Source: Loktanella gaetbuli
Lineage (GTDB): Bacteria; Pseudomonadota; Alphaproteobacteria; Rhodobacterales; Rhodobacteraceae
Length of the DNA: 64,000 nt
Direction of reading: 5' to 3'
NCBI RefSeq assembly: GCF_020531945.1
Contig: NZ_JAJATZ010000006.1
Span: 124,001-188,000, forward strand
In this document: piece after piece, positions 33,591-42,329 of the stretch
Position numbering within the stretch: position 1 is the first letter of the stretch
How the letters are laid out: every line of letters starts with the position of its first letter
Program-made: the position numbers and the translations under genes
Notes under the pieces: model-generated
Told to the model about the DNA's origin: nothing
Seen by the model: the letters and a program-made list of their open reading frames with translations, nothing else
The model's database searches: none

Positions 33591-35783
33591 ATGACACCCT
33601 CTCATTTCCACGAAGGCCAGTTGATCGGCGTGCTGACAGCACAGCCATTGGGCCGCGTGCTTGATTACAAGGCACCCGAGGGCGGCTGTTTTTTAGGCGC
33701 TTTCGTCGAAGTTCCCCTTGGCCCGCGCAAGGTGCTGGGCGTGGTGTGGCAGGTGGGCGCGGGTGATTACGACTATGCCAAGGTGCGGTCGGTGATCCGC
33801 GTGCTGGACGTGGCCCCGATGCGCGACGAGATGCGCAGTTTCCTGACGCGGGCGGCGGATTATACGCTGACACCGCTGGACCAGATGCTGCGACTGGCAA
33901 CCCGTGCGCCGGGGCTGGGCGATGCACCGGGCATGCGCAAGGTCTACCGCCTGGGCGACGCGGAACCCACGCGACTGACCGATGCCCGCACCCGCGTGAT
34001 CGAGGTGCTGCGTGACTATGGCGGGTTGTCGTTCACCGGCAAGGAGCTGGCCGACATGGCGGGCGTCGGTACGTCGGTCGTCAAGGGGTTGGCAAAGCAA
34101 GGCGTGGTACGTGAAGAGGACGCGCCGCGTGATGTGCCCTATCCGCTGCTGGACGCCGATTATGGCGGCAAGACGCTGACCGAGGATCAAGAGGCGGGTG
34201 CCGCCGTCCTGCGTGACGGGATCAAGGCGCAGACCTATGGCACGACCCTGCTGAAGGGTGTCACCGGATCGGGCAAGACCGAAGTCTATCTGGAGGCCGT
34301 CGCCGAATGTCTGCGGCAGGGGCGACAGGCGCTGGTGCTGCTACCCGAAATCGCGCTGACGGGTGAATTCCTAGATCGGGTCGAGGCGCGGTTCGGGGCG
34401 CGTCCGGCGGAATGGCATTCGGGTGTGACGCAGACGGAGCGTCGCCGGGTCTGGCGGATGATCGGGCAGGGCGATGCGCAGATGGTCGTGGGGGCGCGGT
34501 CGGCGCTGTTTTTGCCTTATCAGAACCTTGGGCTGATCGTCGTCGATGAGGAACACGACACGTCCTACAAACAAGAGGACGGCGTGCTGTACAATGCCCG
34601 CGACATGGCGGTGCTGCGGGCCGCCGGGGTGGGCGCGCAGGTTGTGCTGGCCTCTGCCACGCCAAGCCTTGAGAGTTGGGCCAATGTCGAGGCGGGCAAA
34701 TACCGGCGGCTGAACCTGACGTCGCGATTCGGTGATGCGGTGATGCCGACCATGCGCGCCATCGACATGCGGGCCGAGGATCTGCCGGGCGGCAAATGGG
34801 TCTCGCCCAGCCTGCGGGTGGCCATTCAGGACCGCATCGACAAGGGCGAACAATCGCTGATTTTCCTCAACCGGCGTGGCTATGCGCCGGTGACGCTGTG
34901 CCGGGCCTGCGGGCATCAGATCGGCTGTGACCATTGCGATGCGCGCATGGTCGAACATCGGTTTTTGAAACGCCTGATGTGCCACCAATGCGGTGAGACG
35001 AAACCGATGCCGACCGTTTGCCCCCATTGCGAGGCCGAGGATCGTCTGTCCGCCGTCGGGCCCGGTGTCGAACGCATGGGCGAAGAGGTGACAGAACTGT
35101 TTCCGGACGCGCGTGTGGTGGTGCTGTCATCCGACCTTTACGGGTCGGCGCGCGCGATGAAGGCGCATATCGCGGAAATCGCGGCGGGTGGGGCCGACAT
35201 CATCATCGGCACGCAGCTGGTGGCCAAGGGGCATAATTTTCCCAACCTCACGCTGGTGGGTGTGATCGACGCGGATCTGGGGCTGCAGGGGTCCGATTTG
35301 CGCGCGGCGGAACGCACGTTCCAGCTGATGCGGCAGGTGGCAGGCCGGGCGGGCCGCGCCGAAAAACCCGGTGAGGCGCTGTTGCAGACCTATCAGCCGG
35401 AACATGCGGTCATTCAGGCCACGATTGCGGGCGACGAAGAGGCGTTCTGGTCCGCCGAGGCGGCAGAGCGCAAGGCGGCGGGGGTGCCGCCCTATGGTCG
35501 CATGGCGGGCATCGTGCTGTCGTCCACCAACGTGCAAGAGGTGTTTGATCTTGGCACGGCGATGGCGCGGCAGGATGCACCATTGCGCCGGATCGGGGCG
35601 CAGGTCTTTGGCCCCGCGCCTGCGCCGATTGCCCGGATCAGAGGGCGACACCGGGTGCGCCTGCTGGTCAAGGCGGAAAAGGGCGCGCCGTTGCAGCAGG
35701 CGCTGGCCGACTGGGCTGCGCAATTCAAACTGCGTGGCGAGCTGCGCATGGCCATCGATATCGACCCGCAAAGTTTCTACTGA
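33591..35783 (+). CDS. priA: Primosomal protein N' (replication restart helicase)
   Basis: A 3'-5' helicase that reloads the replisome at stalled forks, 730 residues. The N-terminal 3'-DNA-binding domain is at about residues 1-105 (LDYKAPEG), Walker A GVTGSGKTEVY at 223-233, and the DEEH box in VVDEEHDTSYKQEDG. Eight zinc-binding Cys are arranged as CRACGHQIGCDHCD and CHQCGE...CPHC. The helicase C-terminal motifs are GTQLVAKGHNFPNLTLVGV and QVAGRAGRAEKPG. All motifs are intact. The start is ATG 33591. Confidence 0.97.
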   Translation: MTPSHFHEGQLIGVLTAQPLGRVLDYKAPEGGCFLGAFVEVPLGPRKVLGVVWQVGAGDYDYAKVRSVIRVLDVAPMRDEMRSFLTRAADYTLTPLDQMLRLATRAPGLGDAPGMRKVYRLGDAEPTRLTDARTRVIEVLRDYGGLSFTGKELADMAGVGTSVVKGLAKQGVVREEDAPRDVPYPLLDADYGGKTLTEDQEAGAAVLRDGIKAQTYGTTLLKGVTGSGKTEVYLEAVAECLRQGRQALVLLPEIALTGEFLDRVEARFGARPAEWHSGVTQTERRRVWRMIGQGDAQMVVGARSALFLPYQNLGLIVVDEEHDTSYKQEDGVLYNARDMAVLRAAGVGAQVVLASATPSLESWANVEAGKYRRLNLTSRFGDAVMPTMRAIDMRAEDLPGGKWVSPSLRVAIQDRIDKGEQSLIFLNRRGYAPVTLCRACGHQIGCDHCDARMVEHRFLKRLMCHQCGETKPMPTVCPHCEAEDRLSAVGPGVERMGEEVTELFPDARVVVLSSDLYGSARAMKAHIAEIAAGGADIIIGTQLVAKGHNFPNLTLVGVIDADLGLQGSDLRAAERTFQLMRQVAGRAGRAEKPGEALLQTYQPEHAVIQATIAGDEEAFWSAEAAERKAAGVPPYGRMAGIVLSSTNVQEVFDLGTAMARQDAPLRRIGAQVFGPAPAPIARIRGRHRVRLLVKAEKGAPLQQALADWAAQFKLRGELRMAIDIDPQSFY

Positions 35784-35803
35784 CCCGCCGCCGGTCGCCG
35801 CTG

Positions 35804-35837
35804 TTTGCCCCGCGGGCGGGGCAAAGGCGCCCCGCCC
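35804..35837. terminator. Overlapping hairpins between convergent priA and the bicarbonate permease gene
   Basis: Two hairpins that exclude each other: 35804-35812 with 35817-35825 (TTTGCCCCG/CGGGGCAAA), and 35814-35822 with 35829-35837 (GGGCGGGGC/GCCCCGCCC). They lie between two stop codons and probably end transcription from both sides, though neither is followed by a good T-run. Confidence 0.45.
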
Positions 35838-35848
35838 GCCGGCCCGTA

Positions 35849-36904
35849 TCAGATCAGCGCCTCGGCCAGGGCGACAAACAGCGGGATGCTGAGGATTGCG
35901 ACGGGTGTGCCCAGTCCCGTTGACGTGCCGAGGTAGGCCGATGCGTTCGCCTCTGGCAGGGCGGCCCGGATCGTGGGCGGGCCCGAAATGTCCGAACTGG
36001 ATGCTGCCATGACGGACAAAAGCACCACGCCGCCTCCGCTGAAACCCGTAAGTTCGTGTGCAATAAGGCCAACCCCGAACCCGATGAGGCCGTGGATGAA
36101 GGGGGCGGTCACGCCGTAGAGGATGTAGGTATGGGCGACCTTGCGCAGTTCCGACAGCCGTGACCATGCCTCCATCCCCATGATGAGCATCAGGATCGAC
36201 AACAGGCCTTTGAACAGAGGCTCGTAGAAGCTGTGATAGACGGTTTCAGGCTGTGCAAATGCCCCCAGCACAAGGCCCGCGATCAAGGCCGAGATGGCAG
36301 GGCTTTGAAAGGTATCGACGAGGATGTCGCGGACCATGCCGCCGTTGGTGCCCGCGTTGCCCGGCTTGGCGGTTGGTCCGCCCGCGATCACACCTGCGCC
36401 GCCGCTGACGGTGACAGCCCGCCGCGCGGCCGCGAGTTTCGCCATGGTGATCGCGGTCACAAGGGCTGCGATGTCCATGAACGGATAGAGCGCCCCGATG
36501 AAGCCTTCGTAGGCCATCCCGTTGTCGTCGAGGATCGCCATGCCCGCCGCCAGCGTCGAGGCAGAGACTGCGCCGAACAGGCCCGCTGTTGCCAACCCGT
36601 CGACCTGCGATACGCCCCGGTGACGCGCCAGTGTGACGCTGCCGATCAGTACGATGACGATGCCGACCGCCGTGGCCCCGAGGGCAGGCACGATCAGGTC
36701 GATCAGGTTCGCGCTGCGGACCGAAATGCCCGCACCCATCCCGACCTTGAGCAGCAGCAAGATCACGATGAACTTGTACACCGGTTCGGGGATTTCAAAG
36801 CGGCTGCCAAGGGCCGCGAGCATCATGCCCGCGATCAGAAACGAGAGGGTCGGTTGTTGAAATTGGTCGAGGATCGTCGTGCCGATCATGATGATGGTGT
36901 CCAT
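35849..36904 (-). CDS. SbtA-like sodium-dependent bicarbonate permease
   Basis: A 351-residue inner-membrane protein with about ten membrane segments, of the DUF897/SbtA family. The two halves repeat a fold: LSFLIAGMMLAALGSRFEIPEP with VYKFIVILLLLKVGMGAG, and ISALIAGLVLGAF with LLSILMLIMGMEA. The run LLSVMAASSSDISGPPTIRAALPEANAS holds the Ser-rich binding motif of SbtA. SbtA proteins take up bicarbonate with Na+ in cyanobacteria. ATG 36904 was chosen; the 26 residues encoded upstream are unlike the family. It is divergent from a LysR regulator. No SbtB-type PII gene is adjacent. Confidence 0.88.
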   Translation of the reverse strand: MDTIIMIGTTILDQFQQPTLSFLIAGMMLAALGSRFEIPEPVYKFIVILLLLKVGMGAGISVRSANLIDLIVPALGATAVGIVIVLIGSVTLARHRGVSQVDGLATAGLFGAVSASTLAAGMAILDDNGMAYEGFIGALYPFMDIAALVTAITMAKLAAARRAVTVSGGAGVIAGGPTAKPGNAGTNGGMVRDILVDTFQSPAISALIAGLVLGAFAQPETVYHSFYEPLFKGLLSILMLIMGMEAWSRLSELRKVAHTYILYGVTAPFIHGLIGFGVGLIAHELTGFSGGGVVLLSVMAASSSDISGPPTIRAALPEANASAYLGTSTGLGTPVAILSIPLFVALAEALI

Positions 36905-36998
36905 GGCGCTCTCCTTGTTTGGCTGCAGGGGAATTACGGCGCTGAAACGATAAATAAAAATATAGATTTCCGACCTATTCATTCTGTAAAGAAGAACG
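36905..36998. promoter_or_regulatory. Divergent promoter region, permease / LysR
   Basis: 94 bp between divergent starts, with an A/T-rich stretch at about 36945-36975 that is unusual in this GC-rich window. LysR-type regulators normally bind such shared regions (T-N11-A sites). I could not define one site with confidence. Confidence 0.5.
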
Positions 36999-37865
36999 AT
37001 GGAGCGTTTGAACTATCATCACCTGCGATATTTCCACGAGGTCGCTGTCACCGGGCATCTGGGACGGGCCGCGGACCGTCTGAATGTGGCGCAATCGGCG
37101 CTGTCATCGCAGATCAGGCAGCTGGAGGACCGTCTGGGACTGGCCCTGTTCGACAGGGTGGGGCGCACGCTTGTGCTGACCGAGGCAGGGCGCATCGCGT
37201 TGGACCATGCTGACCGGATCTTTGGCGCGGGGGATGAATTACTGGCGGTACTGCGGCAGACCAGTGACGCGCGGCCACCGCTGCGGGTGGGGGCGCAATC
37301 TACGTTGTCGCGCAATTTCCAGCTGCAATTCCTGGCCCCGTTGCTGGGGGATGCCGGACGATCGTTTACCCTGAAATCAGGTGGTCATGGCACCTTGCTG
37401 GATGATCTTGCGGGGTTGGCGCTGGACGTGGTGTTGACCACCCAGGTGCCGGGTGAGGCGGGATTCGCAGCGCAACGCATCGCCGAACAACCGGTCTTGC
37501 TGCATGGCCAGCCTGCGTGGATGGATCATCGGTCGTTGGCCGCCCTGCTGGCACATGCACCCATGATCCTGCCCACGGAAAGCGTGATCCGCGCGGGTTT
37601 CGAAAACCTGTGCGCGCGTCTGGGGGTCACGCCGCAGATCGCCGCACTGGTGGACGACATGGCCATGGTGCGCCTGCTGGCGCGCGAAGGCGTGGGTGTC
37701 GCCGTTGCCCCCTCGGTCGTCGTGGCGGACGAAATCGCGGGTGGCACGCTGATGACTGCGCCCTTTGACCTCGGCATCATCGAGCCGTTTTTCGCCGTGA
37801 CGTTGCCGCGCAAGTTTCCGCATCCCGATCTGGCGGATTTGTTGGCGGTGCATCACGCGGGTTGA
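36999..37865 (+). CDS. LysR-family regulator (NhaR-like)
   Basis: A 288-residue LysR-type regulator. The helix-turn-helix is at residues 6-60 (YHHLRYFHEVAVTGHLGRAADRLNVAQSALSSQIRQLEDRLG). The opening LNYHHLRYFHEVA resembles NhaR, the Na+-responsive activator of the sodium/proton antiporter, more than CbbR or CmpR. The effector domain follows from residue 90. Being divergent from a sodium-dependent permease, it most likely controls that gene; Na+ or pH as the signal is an inference. Confidence 0.88.
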   Translation: MERLNYHHLRYFHEVAVTGHLGRAADRLNVAQSALSSQIRQLEDRLGLALFDRVGRTLVLTEAGRIALDHADRIFGAGDELLAVLRQTSDARPPLRVGAQSTLSRNFQLQFLAPLLGDAGRSFTLKSGGHGTLLDDLAGLALDVVLTTQVPGEAGFAAQRIAEQPVLLHGQPAWMDHRSLAALLAHAPMILPTESVIRAGFENLCARLGVTPQIAALVDDMAMVRLLAREGVGVAVAPSVVVADEIAGGTLMTAPFDLGIIEPFFAVTLPRKFPHPDLADLLAVHHAG

Positions 37866-37906
37866 TACCTCTCGCCAATCCGTTCAGGCGGGGTTAAATC
37901 TGCGGC

Positions 37907-39136
37907 ATGCGTATTGTCAAACTGACCGATGCCCGCACGTTGCCGTTCTGGCGCAGGCCCTTTTTCCTCTTGTTTCTGATGGCCATGGCCATGCCTGTCG
38001 CGTTTTCGACGTGGTCGGCGCTGCTGAACAATTTCGTGGTCGAGGTCGCGGGGTTCGATGGCGCGGATATCGGGCTGCTGCATACGGTACGTGAAATACC
38101 GGGATTTTTCGCCATTGGTGTGATTGCGCTGATCATGGTCATGCGCGAACAGGTGCTGGGGCTGGTCGCATTGTTGTTGCTGGGGGTGTCGACGGCGGTG
38201 ACGGCGTGGTTCCCGCAGATGGGTGGGATCCTGACGATCACGATGTTGTCCAGCATCGGGTTCCATTACTTTGAGACGGTGAACCAGTCACTGCAACTGC
38301 AATGGATCGACAAGGCACGTGCGCCGCAGATGCTGGGCTGGATCATGGCGGCGGGGTCGGGGGCGACGCTGGTGGCCTATGTGGCGATCGTGATGACTTG
38401 GCAGACGCTGGGGCTGTCCTACAATTTCGTCTATCTGGTGTCGGGTGGGTTCTGTGCGGCGGTCGCGGTGTTCGCGCTGATCGCCTATCCACAGTTCGAG
38501 GCCCCGCATCCGCAGTTGAAAACCTTTGTCCTGCGCAAACGCTACTGGCTGTATTACGCGTTGCAGTTCATGGCCGGTGCGCGGCGGCAGATCTTTGTCG
38601 TTTTTGCGGGTTTCATGATGGTCGAACGTTTCGGGTTCGACGTGCATCAGGTCACGTCGCTGTTTCTGATCACGCTGGTGGTCAACATGCTGATCGCACC
38701 GCTGTTGGGGCGGATCGTGGCGGTGTTCGGTGAACAGCGCGCGTTGTTGTTCGAATACATTGGCCTTGTTTGCGTGTTCCTAGCCTACGGCGGGGTCTAT
38801 TTCTTTGGCTGGGGCGTGGCTGTCGCCGCGTCGCTCTATGTCATCGACCACATCTTTTTTGGGTTGGCGCTGGCGCTGAAGACCTATTTTCAGAAAATCG
38901 CGGACCCGGCGGATATCGCGCCGACGGCCGCCGTGGCGTTCACGATCAACCATATTGCGGCCGTATTCCTGCCGGTGCTGCTGGGGCTGTTGTGGCTGGT
39001 GTCACCGGGTGCGGTGTTCGGTCTGGCGGCGGGCATGGCGGGGGTGTCGGTCTGTCTGGCCCTGCTGATCCCGCGCCATCCCGTGCCGGGCCACGAGACG
39101 CGGCTGGTGGGATATGCCGCGCCGCAAGCCAGCTGA
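37907..39136 (+). CDS. MFS transporter
   Basis: A 409-residue inner-membrane protein with about twelve hydrophobic segments, of the major facilitator type. It starts with a short charged N-terminus (MRIVKLTDARTLPFWRRP), then the first segment at about residues 20-40. The intracellular loop after segments 6 (FEAPHPQLKTFVLRKRYW) is basic. No residue pattern identifies the substrate. It starts 41 bp after the LysR gene on the same strand, so co-transcription is possible. Confidence 0.85.
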   Translation: MRIVKLTDARTLPFWRRPFFLLFLMAMAMPVAFSTWSALLNNFVVEVAGFDGADIGLLHTVREIPGFFAIGVIALIMVMREQVLGLVALLLLGVSTAVTAWFPQMGGILTITMLSSIGFHYFETVNQSLQLQWIDKARAPQMLGWIMAAGSGATLVAYVAIVMTWQTLGLSYNFVYLVSGGFCAAVAVFALIAYPQFEAPHPQLKTFVLRKRYWLYYALQFMAGARRQIFVVFAGFMMVERFGFDVHQVTSLFLITLVVNMLIAPLLGRIVAVFGEQRALLFEYIGLVCVFLAYGGVYFFGWGVAVAASLYVIDHIFFGLALALKTYFQKIADPADIAPTAAVAFTINHIAAVFLPVLLGLLWLVSPGAVFGLAAGMAGVSVCLALLIPRHPVPGHETRLVGYAAPQAS

Positions 39137-39199
39137 GACATCTGGAAAAGCAGCCGATCCCACCTATATTGAAGCCATCCAGAACAGGAGAGTTCCCCC

Positions 39200-39847
39200 A
39201 TGTTTTTCATGTCCCGCGCCAAGTCCGAAATGGTTAGCCCCGAAAACGCCCTACCGGGGCGCGATCAGCCGATCCCGACCGAAACGACCCATCACGTGCT
39301 GGGCACCGACATCAAGGATGTGCCCGCTGGCATGGACATTGCCGTGTTCGGCATGGGGTGTTTCTGGGGAGTGGAGCGCATGTTCTGGAAGTTGGACGGC
39401 GTCTATTCCACCTCCGTCGGCTATGCCGGGGGGTACACGCCGAATGCCACCTACGAAGAAGTTTGCAGTGGCAAGACCGGCCACAACGAGGTCGTGCGCG
39501 TGGTCTACGACCCCAGCAAGATCAGCTATGACGACTTGTTGCAGGTGTTCTGGGAAGGCCATGATCCGACCCAAGGCATGCGGCAGGGGAATGATGCTGG
39601 CACGCAATACCGGTCGGGCATTTATGTTGCGAATGCCGATCAGCGTGCCGCGGCTGAACGGACCAAGGCGGATTTCCAGCCGCGTCTGACGCAGGCGGGT
39701 TACGGTGAGATCACGACCGAAGTCGTGGACATGCCGGAATTCTATTTTGCCGAAGGTTACCACCAGCAGTATCTGTCCAAGAACCCCAATGGCTATTGCG
39801 GGATCGGCGGCACAGGGGTGACCTGCCCGATCGGCACCGCTGCCTGA
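39200..39847 (+). CDS. msrA: Peptide-methionine (S)-S-oxide reductase
   Basis: Repairs oxidised methionine (S form) in proteins. It has 215 residues with the catalytic motif GMGCFWGVER (Cys54), the substrate pocket GYAGG, and HNEVVRVVYDPSKISYDDLLQVFW. The resolving region near the C-terminus has GYCGIGGTGVTCP with two Cys. It is a stand-alone MsrA with no MsrB fusion. The start is ATG 39200 and a strong terminator follows 28 bp after the stop. Confidence 0.97.
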   Translation: MFFMSRAKSEMVSPENALPGRDQPIPTETTHHVLGTDIKDVPAGMDIAVFGMGCFWGVERMFWKLDGVYSTSVGYAGGYTPNATYEEVCSGKTGHNEVVRVVYDPSKISYDDLLQVFWEGHDPTQGMRQGNDAGTQYRSGIYVANADQRAAAERTKADFQPRLTQAGYGEITTEVVDMPEFYFAEGYHQQYLSKNPNGYCGIGGTGVTCPIGTAA

Positions 39848-39874
39848 CACTGGTAAATTCTGACGGTCGCTTTG

Positions 39875-39902
39875 ACACCGGGCCCTTGGGTCCGGTGTTT
39901 TT
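39875..39902 (+). terminator. Rho-independent terminator after msrA
   Basis: A 10-bp stem, ACACCGGGCC (39875-39884) with GGTCCGGTGT (39889-39898), including one G-U pair, loop CTTG, then a run of five T. Confidence 0.92.
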
Positions 39903-40000
39903 GTTTGGTCGGTGGGCGCGGAGCGCTTTACTTGATCCAATGCGCTGCCACTGGCGATTTTTCGTGAACCGCGCTAGCGGTGGCGCAAAGGAGAGACACG

Positions 40001-40867
40001 ATGACAACCTGGACCGCATTGACGACGACGACCGGACGGGCACCGGCCGAGGACTTGGCAGAACGGCTGGAACACCTTGACCCGGAAGCCACGGGCATCG
40101 GTGTGTTCGAGGTCGAGGATGGATCGGGCCTGTTCGAGGTGGCCGCCTATTTCACGGACCCTCCGGACGCGGTGCAACTGGCCGTGCTGGCGAAAATCGC
40201 AGGGGCTGCAGATTTCAACATCTCTGAGGTGCCGGACGAAGATTGGGTGGCCAAGGTGCGCCGCGATCTGCCGCCCGTCGCTGCGGGCCGGTTTTTCGTC
40301 TACGGTAGTCACGATGCCGACAAGGTGCCCGATGACAAGATCGCGCTGCTGATCGAGGCGGCGATGGCGTTCGGCACAGGGCATCACGGCACGACACTGG
40401 GGTGTTTGCTGGCCTTTGACAGATTGGTCGACCAAGGCTTTGTGCCGCAGAATGCGGTGGATATCGGCGCGGGCACGGCCGTGCTGGCGATGGCTGCGGC
40501 CCACATCAGCCCCAACCGGGTGATCGCAACGGATATTGACCCGACAGCCGTCGAAGTAAGCATCGCCAACACGGTCGCCAATGGTCTGGAAGGGCGGATC
40601 GACAGCATCGTCGCCGCTGGTTTCGATGCGGCCGCGCTGGATGAGGCTGCCCCGTTTGACCTGGTCTTTGCCAACATTCTGAAGGGGCCGCTGGTGGCAA
40701 TGGCCCCTGCGATGTTCCGCGCCACAGCGCCGGGTGGCTATGCCATATTGTCGGGCATTCTGAATGAACAGGCCGACAGTGTCGCGGCTGTTTATGTCGG
40801 CGCTGGATACAATGAGGTGCAAAGGGACAGCATTGGTGACTGGACGACGATAACGCTCTGCAAATAA
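40001..40867 (+). CDS. prmA: Ribosomal protein L11 methyltransferase
   Basis: SAM-dependent methylation of ribosomal protein L11, 288 residues. The N-terminal substrate domain (about 1-95) is followed by the Rossmann-fold methyltransferase with AFGTGHHGTTLGCL, VDIGAGTAVLAMAAA (SAM-binding motif I) and FDLVFANILKGPLVAMA (motif IV NILxxPL). ATG 40001 has AAGGAGAG at 39988-39995; an in-frame ATG at 39980 has no site. It follows the msrA terminator. Confidence 0.95.
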   Translation: MTTWTALTTTTGRAPAEDLAERLEHLDPEATGIGVFEVEDGSGLFEVAAYFTDPPDAVQLAVLAKIAGAADFNISEVPDEDWVAKVRRDLPPVAAGRFFVYGSHDADKVPDDKIALLIEAAMAFGTGHHGTTLGCLLAFDRLVDQGFVPQNAVDIGAGTAVLAMAAAHISPNRVIATDIDPTAVEVSIANTVANGLEGRIDSIVAAGFDAAALDEAAPFDLVFANILKGPLVAMAPAMFRATAPGGYAILSGILNEQADSVAAVYVGAGYNEVQRDSIGDWTTITLCK

Positions 40868-40888
40868 GGCGGAAAAACGGCTTATTTG
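40861..40888 (+). terminator. Weak terminator-like hairpin after prmA
   Basis: CAAATAAG (40861-40868) with CTTATTTG (40881-40888) around a 12-nt loop; the stem includes the prmA stop and a short T-run lies in the 3' arm. It is AT-rich and only a possible terminator. Confidence 0.35.
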
Positions 40889-40963
40889 GGCGTTTCTCTT
40901 GCCCGTATCATGGCGCGGGGGCTAATGTGCCTGCGACCGGGTGGGGATCTGGGGAATAGTGCA

Positions 40964-41308
40964 ATGAGTCTGTCAAAAGGCGGCCTTGGCCGCAGCCAAA
41001 GTGTTTTATACACCAACCGTCGCCGGTTGAGCCACGGCAAGACGTTTACCATCGACGGCAACAATCTGATTGTCGCGCAACCTGTTGGGTACAGGCCGGC
41101 GTTCCCGTGGCGTGGTGTGATGCTGATCCTTGTCTGCTGTTTCAGCATGAAGGCATTTGTCATGGGGATCATGAGCGATGCCGACTATGCCGCGCGGCTG
41201 GAACAGTTGAACGAGGGTGTTCAGATCGAACGGGTTGCGGCGTGGATGATGCAACCTGATCCGGTGTCCAGCGCGATTGCCGGACTCTGGGCACCGTCCC
41301 GGCACTGA
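40964..41308 (+). CDS. Hypothetical single-pass membrane protein
   Basis: A 114-residue protein with one clear membrane segment at about residues 52-70 (GVMLILVCCFSMKAFVMGIM). The N-terminal part is basic (RSQSVLYTNRRRLSHGKTF) and should be cytoplasmic; the C-terminal part is amphipathic (ARLEQLNEGVQIERVAAWMMQPDPVS). I do not recognise the family. ATG 40964 with GGGGAA upstream was preferred to the in-frame ATG at 40886, whose frame is Arg/Gly-rich. It ends 30 bp before a strong terminator. Confidence 0.7.
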   Translation: MSLSKGGLGRSQSVLYTNRRRLSHGKTFTIDGNNLIVAQPVGYRPAFPWRGVMLILVCCFSMKAFVMGIMSDADYAARLEQLNEGVQIERVAAWMMQPDPVSSAIAGLWAPSRH

Positions 41309-41338
41309 GGGGCAAGGGCCTGTCAGGCGGCAAGATGT

Positions 41339-41374
41339 GACGCGACCGTGCCGGGACATGGTCGCGTCGTTTTT
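41339..41374 (+). terminator. Rho-independent terminator, probably two-way
   Basis: GACGCGACC (41339-41347) with GGTCGCGTC (41360-41368), 12-nt loop, then GTTTTTATTT. It sits between two convergent genes and may serve both. Confidence 0.88.
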
Positions 41375-41382
41375 ATTTCGGC

Positions 41383-41583
41383 TTAGCGGTAGGTGCCACG
41401 GGCAACAGCGTCGATGTCGGCGCGGGTCAGGCCCAGGTCGTCCAGCTCTCTTGCGGTCAGGCCGGACAGGGCCTTGCGGGTGACGCGGGCGTCATTCCAC
41501 GCAACGATTGCGGAAAATAACGTGCCGGCAAAGCGTAGTGATCGGGGCAGGTTGAAGGTGCGGGAGTTTGAAATTACGGCCAT
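41383..41583 (-). CDS. DUF1127 (YjiS-like) small protein
   Basis: A 66-residue protein ending in the DUF1127 signature RKALSGLTARELDDLGLTRADIDAVARGTYR. Short DUF1127 proteins are common in alphaproteobacteria; in some they bind RNA-related partners or affect phosphate, carbon and small-RNA regulation. The N-terminal part (NLPRSLRFAGTLFSAIVAWN) is amphipathic. ATG 41583 gives a normal family length. It is convergent with the small membrane protein gene and divergent from ruvC. Confidence 0.88.
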   Translation of the reverse strand: MAVISNSRTFNLPRSLRFAGTLFSAIVAWNDARVTRKALSGLTARELDDLGLTRADIDAVARGTYR

Positions 41584-41822
41584 TGGATCGTCCTGTGAGG
41601 TTTTTGCGCTGCACACATGGGCAGCGGTGAATATCATGATTGCCACGTAGTTGGGCGGTCTATGAATCAGAACCCCCGATTTTCGCATGGCCCATATGCA
41701 AAAAACGCGTGGTTCACGGGGCAGGACATGCGTGGACATACAGGTGCGGCGCTGATCTTGCTTGGTGTTTGTTCCCGCTTTGTGCTAGCCCTGTGGCCAA
41801 AGAAAACAAAAGGGGCGTGGGC

Positions 41823-42329
41823 ATGCGGGTTTTGGGCGTCGATCCGGGATTGCGAAACATGGGCTGGGGCATCGTCGATGTCGCCGGCAGTCGCATCACG
41901 CATGTGGCCAACGGGGTCTGTCACGGCACCGGCACCGATCTGGCAGACCGTCTGCTGGCGCTGCATCTGGCGCTGACGCAGGTAATCGTGGATTACGCCC
42001 CCGATCAGGCCGCCATCGAACAGACATTCGTGAACAAGGACGCGGTCGGCACCCTGAAACTGGGGCAGGCGCGGGGGATCGCGTTACTGGTCGTCGCACA
42101 GGCGGGGATCAAGGCGGGGGAATACGCGCCCAATGCCGTGAAAAAGGCTGTTGTCGGTGTCGGTCACGCGGCCAAGGCGCAGATCGACCACATGGTCCGG
42201 CTGCAACTGCCCGGCGTGCAACTGGCCGGGCCCGACGCGGCAGACGCGCTGGCCATCGCCATTACCCATGCCCATCATCTGCAATCGGCGGGGCATCTGT
42301 CCCGCGCCATCGCAAAGGCGGCGTCATGA
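41823..42329 (+). CDS. ruvC: Holliday junction resolvase RuvC
   Basis: Endonuclease that cuts Holliday junctions in recombination repair, 168 residues. The catalytic acids are visible: Asp7 (GVDPGLRNMGWG), Glu66 (IEQTFVNKDAVGTLKLGQARG) and the Asp pair in DAADALAIAITHAH. ATG 41823 was chosen because the first motif lies at residue 5. Its stop overlaps the ruvA start (ATGA). Confidence 0.96.
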   Translation: MRVLGVDPGLRNMGWGIVDVAGSRITHVANGVCHGTGTDLADRLLALHLALTQVIVDYAPDQAAIEQTFVNKDAVGTLKLGQARGIALLVVAQAGIKAGEYAPNAVKKAVVGVGHAAKAQIDHMVRLQLPGVQLAGPDAADALAIAITHAHHLQSAGHLSRAIAKAAS

